DNA of 64,000 nucleotides from Fodinicurvata fenggangensis DSM 21160 (GCF_000686045.1 NZ_JMLV01000002.1:372001-436000); one strand, 5' to 3'; counted from the first letter of the stretch, positions 10,482-19,999 are shown. Notes: generated by a model from the letters alone, not told the origin. A program made the numbers and translations.

Positions 10482-11351
10482 ATGCAATCCTCTTCACAGC
10501 CGTTGGCACCGCAGCTTTACCTTGTTGCGGTACCGATCGGCAACCTTGCAGATATCACTCTGCGAGCCCTGGATGTTCTTTCCAGGGTCGATCTGCTTGC
10601 CTGTGAGGATACCCGCATGACGGCGCGTTTGCTACAGGCGCATGGAATCGAGCGTTCCCTGACGGCCTATCATGAGCACAATGCCGCGCGTGTGCGTCCC
10701 AAACTTCTGTCTGCGCTGGGTGGTGGCAAATCTGTGGCGCTGGTCAGCGATGCCGGGACGCCGTTGGTTTCGGATCCCGGTTACAAGCTGGTCCGTGAAG
10801 TCCAGGAGGCCGGATACGAGGTGACCGCGCTGCCCGGCGCGTCGGCCGTCCTGACCGCCCTGACACTTTCAGGCCTCCCCCCGGACCGATTCTATTTCTC
10901 AGGTTTCCTGCCTTCGCGCAGCGGTGCGCGAAGGAATGAACTGGAAGCCCTGCAGAGCATACCTGGAACGTTGGTGTTCTATGAGTCGCCGAACCGTCTT
11001 GCGGCCTGCCTGCGCGACATGAGGGACGTTCTCGGTGGCTATCGCCAGGCCGCCGTGGCGCGGGAACTCACCAAGCTGTACGAGGAAGTGCGGCGGGACA
11101 GCCTGGAGGCGCTGGCCGAGCATTACAGCCAGCAGGGTGCACCCAAGGGAGAGATTGTCGTCCTCGTCGGTCCCCTGTCAGACAGTGCGCGCGCCGCTGC
11201 GGCAGAGGACAACCTTGACGATCGGCTCCGGGCGGCGCTGGCCGAGAGCAGCCTGCGCGATGCCGTGAACAGGGTAAGCTCAGAAAGTGGCCTGCCGCGG
11301 CGACGCGTTTACGCCCGTGCCCTGGAATTGACGAGCAAATCCGGAACATGA
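10482..11351 (+). CDS. rsmI: 16S rRNA 2'-O-methyltransferase RsmI
   Basis: This SAM-dependent enzyme methylates the ribose of C1402 of 16S rRNA in the decoding centre. It has 289 residues from the ATG at 10482 (293 from a GTG at 10470; AAAGG is 11 bases before the ATG). Tetrapyrrole-methylase-fold signatures are visible: VAVPIGNLADITLRAL, DLLACEDTRMT, VALVSDAGTPLVSDPG and the RELTKLYEEV segment. It is divergent from the LpoA-like gene by about 50 bases and overlaps the yraN start (ATGA), indicating translational coupling. Confidence 0.95.
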   Translation: MQSSSQPLAPQLYLVAVPIGNLADITLRALDVLSRVDLLACEDTRMTARLLQAHGIERSLTAYHEHNAARVRPKLLSALGGGKSVALVSDAGTPLVSDPGYKLVREVQEAGYEVTALPGASAVLTALTLSGLPPDRFYFSGFLPSRSGARRNELEALQSIPGTLVFYESPNRLAACLRDMRDVLGGYRQAAVARELTKLYEEVRRDSLEALAEHYSQQGAPKGEIVVLVGPLSDSARAAAAEDNLDDRLRAALAESSLRDAVNRVSSESGLPRRRVYARALELTSKSGT

Positions 11352-11710
11352 GCCGGTCTGCACGTCTTTCAGCCTGGAAGCGGGGCCGGCGTGCCGAAAC
11401 GCTGGCCAGTTTCTGGTTGCGTATGAAGGGCTACCGTGTCCTGGCGCAGGGCTTGCGAACTCCAGTCGGCGAAATCGACCTGGTGGTAAGCCGGGGTGCG
11501 ATCCTGGCTTTCGTGGAGGTCAAGCATCGGGCAACGCATGAACAGGCGTTGCTGGCAATAACCGAGCGCCAGCGCCATCGCATAGAACGAGCGGCAAGCT
11601 ACTATCTCTCCCGCCGGCCCGAGCTGGCCGAGCGCCAATTGCGCTTTGACGGGCTTTTGCTGGTGCCCGGGCGCCTGCCGCGCCACTTGCCGGATCTGTG
11701 GCGTCCATGA
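11348..11710 (+). CDS. YraN/UPF0102 family nuclease-like protein
   Basis: This is a 120-residue cytoplasmic protein of the UPF0102 family, with a restriction-endonuclease-like fold resembling Holliday-junction resolvases. The core is GRRAETLASFWLRMKGY, then VGEIDLVV and AFVEVKHR, which supply the acidic-Lys active-site pattern (GEIDLV, then ExK). The start overlaps the rsmI stop by four bases. The molecular role of YraN is not settled; association with LpoA and RsmI is a conserved neighbourhood. Confidence 0.88.
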   Translation: MSRSARLSAWKRGRRAETLASFWLRMKGYRVLAQGLRTPVGEIDLVVSRGAILAFVEVKHRATHEQALLAITERQRHRIERAASYYLSRRPELAERQLRFDGLLLVPGRLPRHLPDLWRP

Positions 11711-11801
11711 AAGCCGACCTGTTCAGGAATTGCAGGAATGACGTATGATCCTGTCGTTTCATATGGAGGCAATCCCTTCTTTATTTTCCAGGAGGAACAG
11801 C

Positions 11802-12491
11802 TTGCATTGGCAGCCGAGTGAGACAGCACTGCCGGCCTGGTTTTCCGCGGCCCATCTGCCCGTCGCCCATCTGTATGTGTACGCCGTACGCGGCCTCTTC
11901 CTGTTGACTCTTGTCGTGATCCTGGCACTGGCAGGAGGATGCAGCCGCACCGGCATGATCGTGGGAGCCGCGGCCACGGGGGGTGTTGCAGCCAGCAAGG
12001 ACAAGGGTTTCTCGACCACGGCGGACGACACGCGGATCCGCTTCGAGCTGAATGCCTTGCTGCTGCAGGAGGATTTCGAGATCTACAACGCCGTCCACCT
12101 TCAGGTGGAGGAAGGACGCGTACTTTTGAGCGGCAATGTGCCGACACCCGAGGACAAGATCCAGGTCTTCCGATTGGCCTGGCGTCCGGAGGGGGTGAAT
12201 GAGGTTATTGATGAGCTGGTTGTGGATGACACCTCAAGCCTGAGCGATGCCGCACTGGATCGCTGGATCGAGTTGCGCCTGGATACGCTTCTGCTGTTTG
12301 ACGTGGACGTCAAGGACATCAACTATTCCACTGAGGTGGTGAACCAGAGGGTCTACCTGATCGGAATCGCACGCAGCGAGGATGAACGCGAACGGGTCGT
12401 GGCGCATGCCAAGTCCGTGCCTTATGTTAAGGGTGTCACGGATTACCTGCGCGTGCTGGCCGACGAAAACGTAACAACGGGACCAGACTGA
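11802..12491 (+). CDS. Double-BON-domain lipoprotein
   Basis: This is an envelope lipoprotein of about 229 residues with two BON domains, which bind phospholipid or hydrophobic surfaces in osmotic or envelope stress proteins of the OsmY/DolP type. After a basic/aromatic leader and hydrophobic segment comes the lipobox LALAGGC. BON1 contains DTRIRFELNALLLQ and GRVLLSGNV; BON2 contains IELRLDTLLLFD and QRVYLIGIARS. I chose the TTG at 11802 because AGGAGGA sits seven bases upstream; an ATG at 11745 is in frame but lacks a comparable site. DolP-like outer-membrane integrity work is inferred. It is followed 20 bases later by a SirB1-like gene. Confidence 0.8.
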   Translation: MHWQPSETALPAWFSAAHLPVAHLYVYAVRGLFLLTLVVILALAGGCSRTGMIVGAAATGGVAASKDKGFSTTADDTRIRFELNALLLQEDFEIYNAVHLQVEEGRVLLSGNVPTPEDKIQVFRLAWRPEGVNEVIDELVVDDTSSLSDAALDRWIELRLDTLLLFDVDVKDINYSTEVVNQRVYLIGIARSEDERERVVAHAKSVPYVKGVTDYLRVLADENVTTGPD

Positions 12492-12511
12492 GAAACAAGA
12501 GGAGGTCACGG

Positions 12512-13366
12512 GTGAACAGCATACCCGCAACGACCCGCAAGGATATCGAGAGAGAACTGCAGGAGACCGGCAAGCTTCCCGACGAGGACATCGACCTGGC
12601 GCACACCGCCCTGTTGCTGGCGGCCTTGGAGCGCCCCGGCGTGGAGCTATCCACTTACGAACGGCATCTTTCCGAGTTGGCACGGGAAGCCGGCGCTCGC
12701 CTGATTTCCGAGAATGCGGGAGATAACCTGGAGAACATTGTCGGTGCCATGAATCGGGTCGTCTATCAGCAATTCGGATACAAGGGCGATGACGAAAACT
12801 ACGACGACCTGAACAACGCCAACCTGATGTCCGTCATTGACCGCCGACACGGCCTGCCGGTGGCTCTCGGTATCCTCTATCTTCATATAGCGCGTCGCCT
12901 GGATTGCGAAGCCGTGGGCCTGTCCTTTCCCGGACACTTCCTGATCCGGGTCGGCTTCGGCGGTGAGCGCTGCATACTGGACCCCTTCAATGAGGGGCGC
13001 AGTTGCACTCCTGCCGACATGCGCCAGCTGCTCAAGGCGATGGCGGGGGTGGAAGCGGAATTGACCCGTGACCATTACAGCGCCAGCGGAAACCTGGAAA
13101 TTCTTCTCAGGCTCCAGAACAACCTGAAACTGCGCCTGCTGAAAGCGCAAAGAGCCGACGACGCTCTGCCGGTGGTGGAAAGGATGCTACTGCTTGCACC
13201 GCAACGGGCCGAGCTTTGGCGGGAAGCCGGCTTGATCCACAATCATCTGGGTCGGTTGCACGAGGGAATCCATGCATTGGAGCAGTATCTCGATCTGGCC
13301 GGACCGGACAAGAACAGGCAGGACACCGCCCGCTTGCTTGAGGAGATGCGCGGGCGCCTGATTTGA
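12512..13366 (+). CDS. SirB1-family protein (transglutaminase-like plus TPR)
   Basis: This 284-residue cytoplasmic protein starts at GTG 12512 behind AAGAGGAGG. Residues about 40-195 form the SirB1/transglutaminase-like core: NLMSVIDRRHGLPVALGIL, then FPGHFLIRVGF and ILDPFNEGR. The C-terminal third (about 200-280) is helical with tetratricopeptide-like repeats (LWREAGLIHNHLGRLHEGIH). The catalytic cysteine of true transglutaminases is not evident in the core, as is usual for this family. Biochemical function is unknown; neighbours are envelope and redox genes. Confidence 0.85.
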   Translation: MNSIPATTRKDIERELQETGKLPDEDIDLAHTALLLAALERPGVELSTYERHLSELAREAGARLISENAGDNLENIVGAMNRVVYQQFGYKGDDENYDDLNNANLMSVIDRRHGLPVALGILYLHIARRLDCEAVGLSFPGHFLIRVGFGGERCILDPFNEGRSCTPADMRQLLKAMAGVEAELTRDHYSASGNLEILLRLQNNLKLRLLKAQRADDALPVVERMLLLAPQRAELWREAGLIHNHLGRLHEGIHALEQYLDLAGPDKNRQDTARLLEEMRGRLI

Positions 13367-13472
13367 AGCCTGAAGCCGGCCGGCCTGATGCGTTACGGCT
13401 GGGAATAGCTGTCGGAGAATGCTAAGGCCTGCAGCGGGCCGCAGACTGGACACGCGTGATCAAGGAGAAGTC

Positions 13473-14429
13473 ATGTCACTTGCCGTTGCCATCCAGATGG
13501 ATCCAGTGGAACCCATCGACATTAATGCCGACAGTACCTTTGCCCTGGCAATGGAAGCGCAACGCAGGGGGCATGGACTGTATCATTACCTGCCCCAGGA
13601 CCTGACCTATTATAACGACCGGGTCTATGCCACCGTACGTCCCGCCGTCTTTCAACGTGAAGCGGGCCGGGCGGCCACCCTGGGTGAAGCGGAGAGCCTG
13701 AACCTTGCCTGTATGGATGTGGTGCTCATGCGCCAGGATCCCCCCTTTGACATGTCCTACATCACGGCAACGCATCTGCTGGAGCACCTGCCGGCCTCGA
13801 CACTCGTGGTGAACAATCCCGCCGAGGTACGCAATGCGCCTGAAAAGCTGTTCGTCACCCATTTTCCGACGCTGATGCCGCCGACGATGATCACGCGCAG
13901 CAAGGCTGAAATCGAATCCTTCCGGCGTGAGCACAGGGACATCATCGTCAAACCGCTGTTCGGCAATGGAGGCGCTGGGGTCTTCCACCTGAAGGAGGGT
14001 GATGAGAACCTGAACTCCCTGCTGGAAATCTTCACGCAAATCTCACGCGAACCATTGATCGTGCAGAAGTATCTGCCGGAGATCCGCAAGGGGGACAAGC
14101 GGATCATTCTGGTCGATGGTGAGCCCGTTGGGGCCATCAACCGGGTCCCGGCCGAGGGCGAAGCTCGCTCGAACCTGCATGTCGGCGGCCGCGCCATGGC
14201 GGTGGAACTCTCCAAGCGCGATCGTGAGATCTGCACGACCATCGGCCCGATCCTGAAGGAGCGTGGCCTGATCTTCGTGGGCATCGATGTCATCGGCGAC
14301 TACCTCACCGAGATCAACGTGACCTCGCCCACCGGACTGCAGGAGCTGGAACGCTTCGACAACGTCAATGCCGCCGGTCATATCTGGGATGCGATCGAAT
14401 CACGTTTCAAAGGCCTGATGCCGGAATAG
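13473..14429 (+). CDS. gshB: Glutathione synthetase
   Basis: This 318-residue ATP-grasp enzyme joins gamma-glutamylcysteine and glycine to make glutathione. The start at 13473 has AAGGAG six bases upstream; an in-frame start at 13419 adds an unlikely 18 residues. N-terminal [18 protein letters not shown] is typical. ATP-grasp motifs [17 protein letters not shown] (about 153-169) and [18 protein letters not shown] (about 205-222) are visible, with metal/phosphate residues in [20 protein letters not shown]. Glutathione made here would feed the formaldehyde pathway genes at 57.5-59.6 kb. Confidence 0.98.
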   Translation: MSLAVAIQMDPVEPIDINADSTFALAMEAQRRGHGLYHYLPQDLTYYNDRVYATVRPAVFQREAGRAATLGEAESLNLACMDVVLMRQDPPFDMSYITATHLLEHLPASTLVVNNPAEVRNAPEKLFVTHFPTLMPPTMITRSKAEIESFRREHRDIIVKPLFGNGGAGVFHLKEGDENLNSLLEIFTQISREPLIVQKYLPEIRKGDKRIILVDGEPVGAINRVPAEGEARSNLHVGGRAMAVELSKRDREICTTIGPILKERGLIFVGIDVIGDYLTEINVTSPTGLQELERFDNVNAAGHIWDAIESRFKGLMPE

Positions 14430-14475
14430 TGCGCCCAAGGTCTCTATCCAGCTCTGATACACAGGGGGGCGGACC

Positions 14476-15189
14476 ATGCCTGATGTTTTCAGTGCCGTCG
14501 CATATGCCTTCATGGCGGGAGCCACCATTCCACTTGGCGGATTTGCAGCGCGGATCGAGGATTTTCGCCCCCAATGGCTGGAAACGGAATTCCGCCATTC
14601 GGTGATCGCTTTCGGCGGTGGCGCCTTGTTGGCGGCGGTGGCTCTGGTCCTGATTCCCGAAGGCATGAAACTGACCTCGCCGTCCTTCGCTCTTCCTGCC
14701 TTCACCCTGGGCGGGGTCTGTTTCTTCGTGGTGGACTACCTGATGGCCCGGGCAGGCGGATCGGCCTCTCAGTTGATGGCCATGCTGCTGGATTTCGTGC
14801 CGGAATCCCTGGCGCTGGGAGCCATGCTGGCCACAGGCAAGGCGGCCGGGCTGCTGCTTGCCGGTTTGATTGCCCTGCAAAACCTGCCTGAGGGCTTCAA
14901 TGCCTATCGCGAGCTGCGTTCGGGAAACCGCTTGCCGGCAGGCGGAATCCTGGCCGCCTTCTGCGCCATCGTCCTGTTGGGCCCGCTGGCCGCCTGGATC
15001 GGTTTCAGCTACCTCCATTCCCTGGAGAACCTGCTGGGAAGCATCCTGTTCTTCGCTGCCGGCGGCATTCTCTACCTGAATTTTCAGGACATCGCGCCGC
15101 AAGCCCACCTGGAGCGCCACTGGGCGCCGCCATTGGGCGCGGTTGCCGGCTTTCTTCTCGGGCTCTGGGGTCATATGCTGTTGCATTAA
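14476..15189 (+). CDS. ZIP-family metal transporter-like membrane protein
   Basis: This is a 237-residue protein with about eight membrane segments. Its best family signals are two helices carrying FVPESLALGA (near residue 106) and LQNLPEGFNA (near 134), the equivalents of transmembrane helices 4 and 5 of ZIP transporters. Canonical ZIP histidines in these helices (HNxPEG type) are replaced, by Asp-Phe in LLDFVPE and by Gln in LQNLPEG, so metal selectivity or even transport cannot be assumed. IPEGMKL near residue 60 is another ZIP-like touch. The ATG at 14476 follows AGGGGGGCGG. An MFS gene follows 12 bases downstream. Confidence 0.75.
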   Translation: MPDVFSAVAYAFMAGATIPLGGFAARIEDFRPQWLETEFRHSVIAFGGGALLAAVALVLIPEGMKLTSPSFALPAFTLGGVCFFVVDYLMARAGGSASQLMAMLLDFVPESLALGAMLATGKAAGLLLAGLIALQNLPEGFNAYRELRSGNRLPAGGILAAFCAIVLLGPLAAWIGFSYLHSLENLLGSILFFAAGGILYLNFQDIAPQAHLERHWAPPLGAVAGFLLGLWGHMLLH

Positions 15190-15201
15190 AGGAGAAAAAG
15201 G

Positions 15202-16413
15202 ATGACAGCGGCAGCGAACACCGCAGAGACGGCCAGCGCCAATAGAACGGCATTCGTTGTTCTCAGCGCGCTCAGTCTCTGCCATTTCCTGAACGACATG
15301 ATGCAGTCGCTGCTGCCGGCGATCTATCCTGTCCTGCAACAGAACTTTGCGCTCAGCTTCACGCAGATCGGCCTTCTGCATCTGGCCTTCCAGGTCACGG
15401 CCTCGTTGCTGCAGCCGGCGGTGGGCTTCTATACGGACCGCCGACAGCGTTTCCGCCTGCTGTCCGTGGGAATGGGCTGTACGCTGGTGGGGCTGCTGCT
15501 GCTGGCCAGCGCGCAGCATTATCTCTTCCTGCTGTTTGCCGCCTGTGCGGTGGGACTGGGGTCCTCGATCTTCCACCCCGACGCCTCGCGGCTGGCCCGC
15601 ACGGCCTCGGGCGGCCGCTTCGGCCTGGCTCAGTCGATCTTCCAGGTGGGCGGCAATGCCGGCACGGCCGTCGGCCCGCTGCTTGCCGCCTATGTGGTCC
15701 TGCCGCTGGGACAGCCGGGAGTGGCCTGGTTCTCCGCCGTGGCCCTGCTGGGAATGCTGATTCTCTGGTGGGTGGGGTCCTGGGCGAAGCGACAACACCT
15801 CCAGGCCAGCAGGAAGACAGCGACGGTCTCACGTGCCTTGCCCCTGCCGCGCCGGCGTATCCTCTTCGCTATTGGCGTGCTGGCGATGCTGATCTTCTCC
15901 AAGTACGTCTATCTCTCCAGCCTGACCAGTTATTACACCTTCTACCTGATCGAGACCTTCGGGGTGACCATCCGGCATTCCCAGATCCTGCTGTTCGTTT
16001 TCCTGGGGGCAGCGGCCGTGGGCACCATTCTGGGCGGACCGCTGGCCGACCGAATCGGCCGGCGTCCGGTGATCTGGATCTCCATCCTGGGGGTGCTGCC
16101 CTTCACCCTGATGCTGCCGCACGCCAGCCTCTTCTGGACCGGCGTGCTGTCGGTGGTCATCGGCCTGGTTCTGGCTTCGGCCTTCTCGGCGATCGTCGTC
16201 TATGCACAGGAACTGGTGCCCGGGCGCGTGGGGCTGATCTCCGGACTGTTCTTCGGTTTTGCCTTCGGCATGGGCGGGCTGGGGGCGGCCATTCTGGGTG
16301 TCCTGGCCGATGCCTACGGGATCGGCTTCGTCTATCAGCTTTGCGCCTTCCTGCCTTTCCTGGGCCTGCTGACAGCCCTGTTGCCCCGGGAATCACAGCT
16401 GCGCGGGGCATGA
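15202..16413 (+). CDS. MFS efflux protein, fosmidomycin-resistance (Fsr) type
   Basis: This 403-residue major facilitator with about twelve transmembrane helices resembles Fsr. Fsr-like marks are SLCHFLNDMMQSLLPAIYPVL at the first helix (shown here in part: CHFLNDMMQSLLPAIYP), LLHLAFQVTASLLQPAVG, and HPDASRLARTASGGRFG with FQVGGNAGTAVGPLLAA. The motif-A-like segment GPLADRIGRRPV lies between helices 8 and 9. GGAGAAAAAGG directly precedes the ATG. The substrate is not determined by sequence; Fsr homologues export fosmidomycin and other small molecules. Probably co-transcribed with the ZIP-like gene. Confidence 0.87.
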   Translation: MTAAANTAETASANRTAFVVLSALSLCHFLNDMMQSLLPAIYPVLQQNFALSFTQIGLLHLAFQVTASLLQPAVGFYTDRRQRFRLLSVGMGCTLVGLLLLASAQHYLFLLFAACAVGLGSSIFHPDASRLARTASGGRFGLAQSIFQVGGNAGTAVGPLLAAYVVLPLGQPGVAWFSAVALLGMLILWWVGSWAKRQHLQASRKTATVSRALPLPRRRILFAIGVLAMLIFSKYVYLSSLTSYYTFYLIETFGVTIRHSQILLFVFLGAAAVGTILGGPLADRIGRRPVIWISILGVLPFTLMLPHASLFWTGVLSVVIGLVLASAFSAIVVYAQELVPGRVGLISGLFFGFAFGMGGLGAAILGVLADAYGIGFVYQLCAFLPFLGLLTALLPRESQLRGA

Positions 16414-16545
16414 TGCCCTCAATCTGATGGGCTAGCGAATTCCGAATTCAATTCGATACAGATAAAATCCCGTCGAAAATGGGTGACTTTTGATGCCCTC
16501 TGCCGTAACACCAAATGGTGGTAGTTGATCAGGCGGGGGCATTGC

Positions 16546-18075
16546 ATGGTCGCACGTATCGGGACGGTGGCCTTCCAGGGGGTCGAGGTTGTCGATGTGG
16601 ATGTCCAGGTCCTGGCGACCTCGGGCATGCCGAAATTCCTGGTGGTCGGCCTGGCCGACAAGGCGGTGGCCGAAAGCCGCGAGCGCGTAACCTCGGCCTT
16701 GACGGCGCTGGGCCTTTCGCTGCCGCCCAAGCGGATCGTGGTCAACCTGGCCCCGGCCGACTTGGTCAAGGAAGGCAGCCATTACGACCTGCCCATCGCC
16801 CTGGCCCTGATGGCCGAGATGGGGGTCCTGCCGGCCGATGCCCTGGCCACCCACCTGGCGCTGGGCGAGCTCTCGCTGGATGGACGTATCAATCCCGTGG
16901 CAGGTGTCCTGCCGGCGGCGATCCATGCCTCGGCGCGCAGCCTGGGCCTGGTCTGTCCCGCGGCGCAGGGTGGCGAGGCGGCCTGGGCCCCGGATATCGA
17001 GATCCTGGCCCCGCGCGACCTTCTGGGCCTGGTCAATCACATCAAGGGCAGCCAAGTGCTCTCCCAACCCCAGGCGGCCCTGGCCGAGAGCGATGTGTCT
17101 ACGCCAGACCTGGCTGAGATCAAGGGCCAGGAATCGGCCAAGCGTGCGCTGGAGATCGCGGCGGCCGGAAATCACAACCTGCTTATGACGGGCCCGCCCG
17201 GGTCCGGAAAGTCCATGCTGGCTCAGCGCCTGCCCGGACTCCTGCCTTCGCTGTCACCGGCCGAGGCGCTTGAGGTTTCCATGATTCATTCCGTGGCCGG
17301 GACCCTGGAGGAAGGCAAGCTGTTGCAGCACCGGCCTTTCCGCGATCCGCACCACTCGGCCTCCCTGCCCTCGCTGGTCGGCGGCGGGCATCGCGCGAAA
17401 CCGGGGGAGATCTCCCTGGCCCATCACGGTGTGCTCTTCCTGGACGAATTGCCGGAGTTTGCCCGCTCCACCCTGGAATCCCTGCGGCAACCGCTGGAAA
17501 CGGGACGTGTGTCCATTGCCAGGGCCAACGCCCATGTGACCTATCCGGCACGCGTCCAGCTGGTGGCCGCCATGAATCCCTGTCGTTGCGGGTATCTGGA
17601 CGATCCGGCGCTTGCCTGCAGCAAGGCCCCTCGCTGTGGCCAGGATTACCAGGCGCGCATCTCGGGTCCGCTGTTCGATCGCATCGACCTGCATGTGGAT
17701 GTCCCGGCGGTCAGCGCGGCGGATCTGGCCCTGCCTCCGCCCGCCGAGGGCAGTGTTGATGTGGCCGCGCGTGTGGCCCGGGCGCGGGCGCGCCAGGCAC
17801 AGCGTAACGGAGCCGTGGGTGATGGCATCGAGGGCCGCTGCCTGACCAATGCTGAGCTGGACGGCCAACGCCTGGAAAGCTGTGCGGAGCCCGACAGCGA
17901 GGGCCGCAGCCTGCTGCAGGAGGCTGCCAACCGCATGAAGCTCTCGGCCCGTGGCTACCATCGTGTTCTGCGTGTGGCCCGGACCTTGGCCGACCTTGAG
18001 GACTGTGAGGGGGTCCGGCGCCTGCACGTCGCAGAGGCACTGGGTTATCGCCGCATGATGGCGGCAATGGCGTAG
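16546..18075 (+). CDS. YifB/ComM Mg-chelatase-like AAA+ ATPase
   Basis: This protein of 509 residues belongs to the ComM/YifB family, a hexameric helicase that promotes branch migration during natural transformation. The N-terminal Lon-like domain (about 15-165; GMPKFLVVGLADKAVAESRE in part) precedes the AAA+ core with Walker A TGPPGSGKSM (near 216), Walker B GVLFLDELPEF and the arginine-containing RQPLETGRV. A cysteine-rich segment (NPCRCGYL, CSKAPRCG) and the Mg-chelatase C-terminal domain follow. The ATG at 16546 is behind GGGGG; a TTG at 16525 is in frame but weaker. The preceding 130 bases hold AT-richer sequence without a clear terminator. Confidence 0.93.
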   Translation: MVARIGTVAFQGVEVVDVDVQVLATSGMPKFLVVGLADKAVAESRERVTSALTALGLSLPPKRIVVNLAPADLVKEGSHYDLPIALALMAEMGVLPADALATHLALGELSLDGRINPVAGVLPAAIHASARSLGLVCPAAQGGEAAWAPDIEILAPRDLLGLVNHIKGSQVLSQPQAALAESDVSTPDLAEIKGQESAKRALEIAAAGNHNLLMTGPPGSGKSMLAQRLPGLLPSLSPAEALEVSMIHSVAGTLEEGKLLQHRPFRDPHHSASLPSLVGGGHRAKPGEISLAHHGVLFLDELPEFARSTLESLRQPLETGRVSIARANAHVTYPARVQLVAAMNPCRCGYLDDPALACSKAPRCGQDYQARISGPLFDRIDLHVDVPAVSAADLALPPPAEGSVDVAARVARARARQAQRNGAVGDGIEGRCLTNAELDGQRLESCAEPDSEGRSLLQEAANRMKLSARGYHRVLRVARTLADLEDCEGVRRLHVAEALGYRRMMAAMA

Positions 18076-18154
18076 CCGGCTTCCAGGCCGCTCTTTCCAC
18101 TTGGCGCTTACATGTTAATCTGCCCTACACGGTGGACCAGACAGGCAGGGGCAG

Positions 18155-19864
18155 GTGGAGCACATCGATCATACGGTATTCTATGAGGTGGCCGGGCTTC
18201 TTGGCCTTGCTACCTTCGTTGGGCTGATTGGCGTTTCTCTGAGGCAGCCCCTGCTGGTCTGTTTCATTGCAGCCGGGATCATTGCCGGGCCGGATGTCAC
18301 CGGCTTTGCCAGCGCCAACGAGGCCATCTCCCTGTTGGCGGAAATCGGCATTGCCCTGCTGCTTTTCCTGGTAGGACTGAAGCTGGACCTGCAGTTGGTC
18401 CGCACTCTGGGTCCGGTTGCGGTGGCCACCGGTCTGGGCCAGGTGCTCTTCACCTCCGTCTTCGGCTACCTGATCTGTCTGGCCTTGGGACTCAGCCCGA
18501 TCGTGAGCCTCTATGTGGCTGTTGCCCTGACCTTCTCCAGCACCATCATCATCGTCAAGCTGCTGTCCGACAAGGGCGAGATCGACTCCCTCTATGGACG
18601 CATCGCGCTGGGGTTCCTGATTGTCCAGGATATCGCCGTCGTGGTGGCCATGGTGGTGCTGTCGGCGGTGGGCATTGGCGCCGGCGCCGGTGGGGATGGC
18701 GGGACCATGGCGGTCCTGACGGCTCTGGGCGGCGGCCTGTTGCTGGTCGCGGCGGTCGTGGTCTTCATCCGATACCTGGCTGATCCCTTGCTGCGCCGCC
18801 TGGCGCGCGTGCCCGAACTGCTGATCATCTTTGCGATCACCTGGGCGGTGATCTTCGCAGCCCTGGGCGAACTGGTCGGGGTCGGCAAGGAGCTGGGCGG
18901 CCTTCTGGCCGGCGTGTCGCTTGCCTCTTCCTCCTATCGCGACAACGTGGCGACCCGACTGTCCAGCCTGCGCGACTTCCTGCTGCTGTTCTTCTTCATC
19001 TCGCTGGGCATGGGGCTGAACCTGGACCTGCTTGGCAGCCAGGTGGGGCCAGCGACCATCCTGTCGCTCTTCGTCCTGATCGGGAATCCCCTGATCGTGC
19101 TGATCATCATGGGCGCCATGGGCTATCGCAAGCGCACCGGCTTCCTGGCCGGCCTGACGGTTTCGCAGATCAGCGAGTTTTCCCTGATCTTCATGGCCAT
19201 GGGCCTGTCGCTGGGACATGTCGGTGACCAGGCCATGGGTCTGGTCACCCTGGTGGGCCTGGTCACCATCATGCTGTCCACCTATCTGATCACCTATTCC
19301 CAGCAGCTCTATCGCTGGCTGGAACCCCTGCTCGGCATCTTCGAGCGGCGGATTGCCCATCGCGAACAGGAGCACGAAGGTGCGGCGGCCGAGGGGGCCT
19401 ATGACGTGATCCTGTTTGGCTTGGGACGTTACGGCCGGGGTATCGCGCGCGACCTGATCGAGCAGGAGAAATCCGTCCTGGGTGTGGACTTCGATCCGGA
19501 AACGCTGAAACGCTATCAGGCACGCGGCTATCCAGCGCTCTATGGTGATGTGTCGGATCCCGAATTCCTGCTGCACCTGCCCTATCGCACGGCCGAGTGG
19601 GTCATCATGGCAACCCCGCCGCAACGCACGGCCCTGATTGGTGTGGACCAGCGTGTCTCCCTGATCCAGACCCTGCGGGACAACGGCTATCAGGGCCGGA
19701 TTGCCGTGACCAGTCATGACCTATGGGATGCGCGTCAGATGGTGAAGGCGGGAGCGGACGTTGTGCTCAACCCCTTCAACGACGGTGCGGCCCGGGCCGT
19801 GGAGAAGATCACCGGCCAGGCGGTGCGCCAGGAGGAAGAGATCTTTGGCGCTGGCCAGGCCTGA
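18155..19864 (+). CDS. CPA2-family cation:proton antiporter with TrkA-N domain
   Basis: This is a 569-residue membrane protein of the KefB/YbaL class. About twelve hydrophobic helices cover residues 10-395, including the CPA2 signatures GLATFVGLIGVSLRQPLL, LLFLVGLKLDL and LVGVGKELGGLLAGVSLASS. A cytoplasmic Rossmann (RCK/TrkA-N) domain begins near residue 412, with VILFGLGRYGRGIARDLIEQ holding the GxGxxG dinucleotide site, and acts as a regulatory NAD(H)-binding gate. There is no C-terminal TrkA-C domain. It starts at GTG 18155 with a weak purine-rich ribosome site. The sodium-channel gene downstream suggests a role in Na+/K+/H+ homeostasis. Confidence 0.9.
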   Translation: MEHIDHTVFYEVAGLLGLATFVGLIGVSLRQPLLVCFIAAGIIAGPDVTGFASANEAISLLAEIGIALLLFLVGLKLDLQLVRTLGPVAVATGLGQVLFTSVFGYLICLALGLSPIVSLYVAVALTFSSTIIIVKLLSDKGEIDSLYGRIALGFLIVQDIAVVVAMVVLSAVGIGAGAGGDGGTMAVLTALGGGLLLVAAVVVFIRYLADPLLRRLARVPELLIIFAITWAVIFAALGELVGVGKELGGLLAGVSLASSSYRDNVATRLSSLRDFLLLFFFISLGMGLNLDLLGSQVGPATILSLFVLIGNPLIVLIIMGAMGYRKRTGFLAGLTVSQISEFSLIFMAMGLSLGHVGDQAMGLVTLVGLVTIMLSTYLITYSQQLYRWLEPLLGIFERRIAHREQEHEGAAAEGAYDVILFGLGRYGRGIARDLIEQEKSVLGVDFDPETLKRYQARGYPALYGDVSDPEFLLHLPYRTAEWVIMATPPQRTALIGVDQRVSLIQTLRDNGYQGRIAVTSHDLWDARQMVKAGADVVLNPFNDGAARAVEKITGQAVRQEEEIFGAGQA

Positions 19865-19881
19865 CACTACTGTCACCCGCC

Positions 19882-19893
19882 TTTCGTACGAAA
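19882..19893. other. 12-base perfect palindrome between antiporter and channel genes
   Basis: TTTCGTACGAAA is a perfect palindrome 18 bases after the antiporter stop and about 107 before the channel start. Flanking bases extend it imperfectly (CC before, AGGG after). It could be an operator or part of a weak terminator; there is no T tract that would settle it. Confidence 0.35.
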
Positions 19894-19999
19894 AGGGCTT
19901 GTCAGCCGGCCCCGCTTTCGTCTTATGTCTGCGCCTGAAGATCAAGCAGGCGGCTGGCCATTGCGCAGCGCCTTCCCAGACAGGGCAGAGGAGTCAGGC

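Noticed and set aside
18125-19717. 530-codon minus-strand open frame opposite the CPA2 antiporter
   Set aside because: Composition is almost all Gln/His/Asp/Gly, typical of the antisense of a membrane protein gene; no signal peptide or domain.
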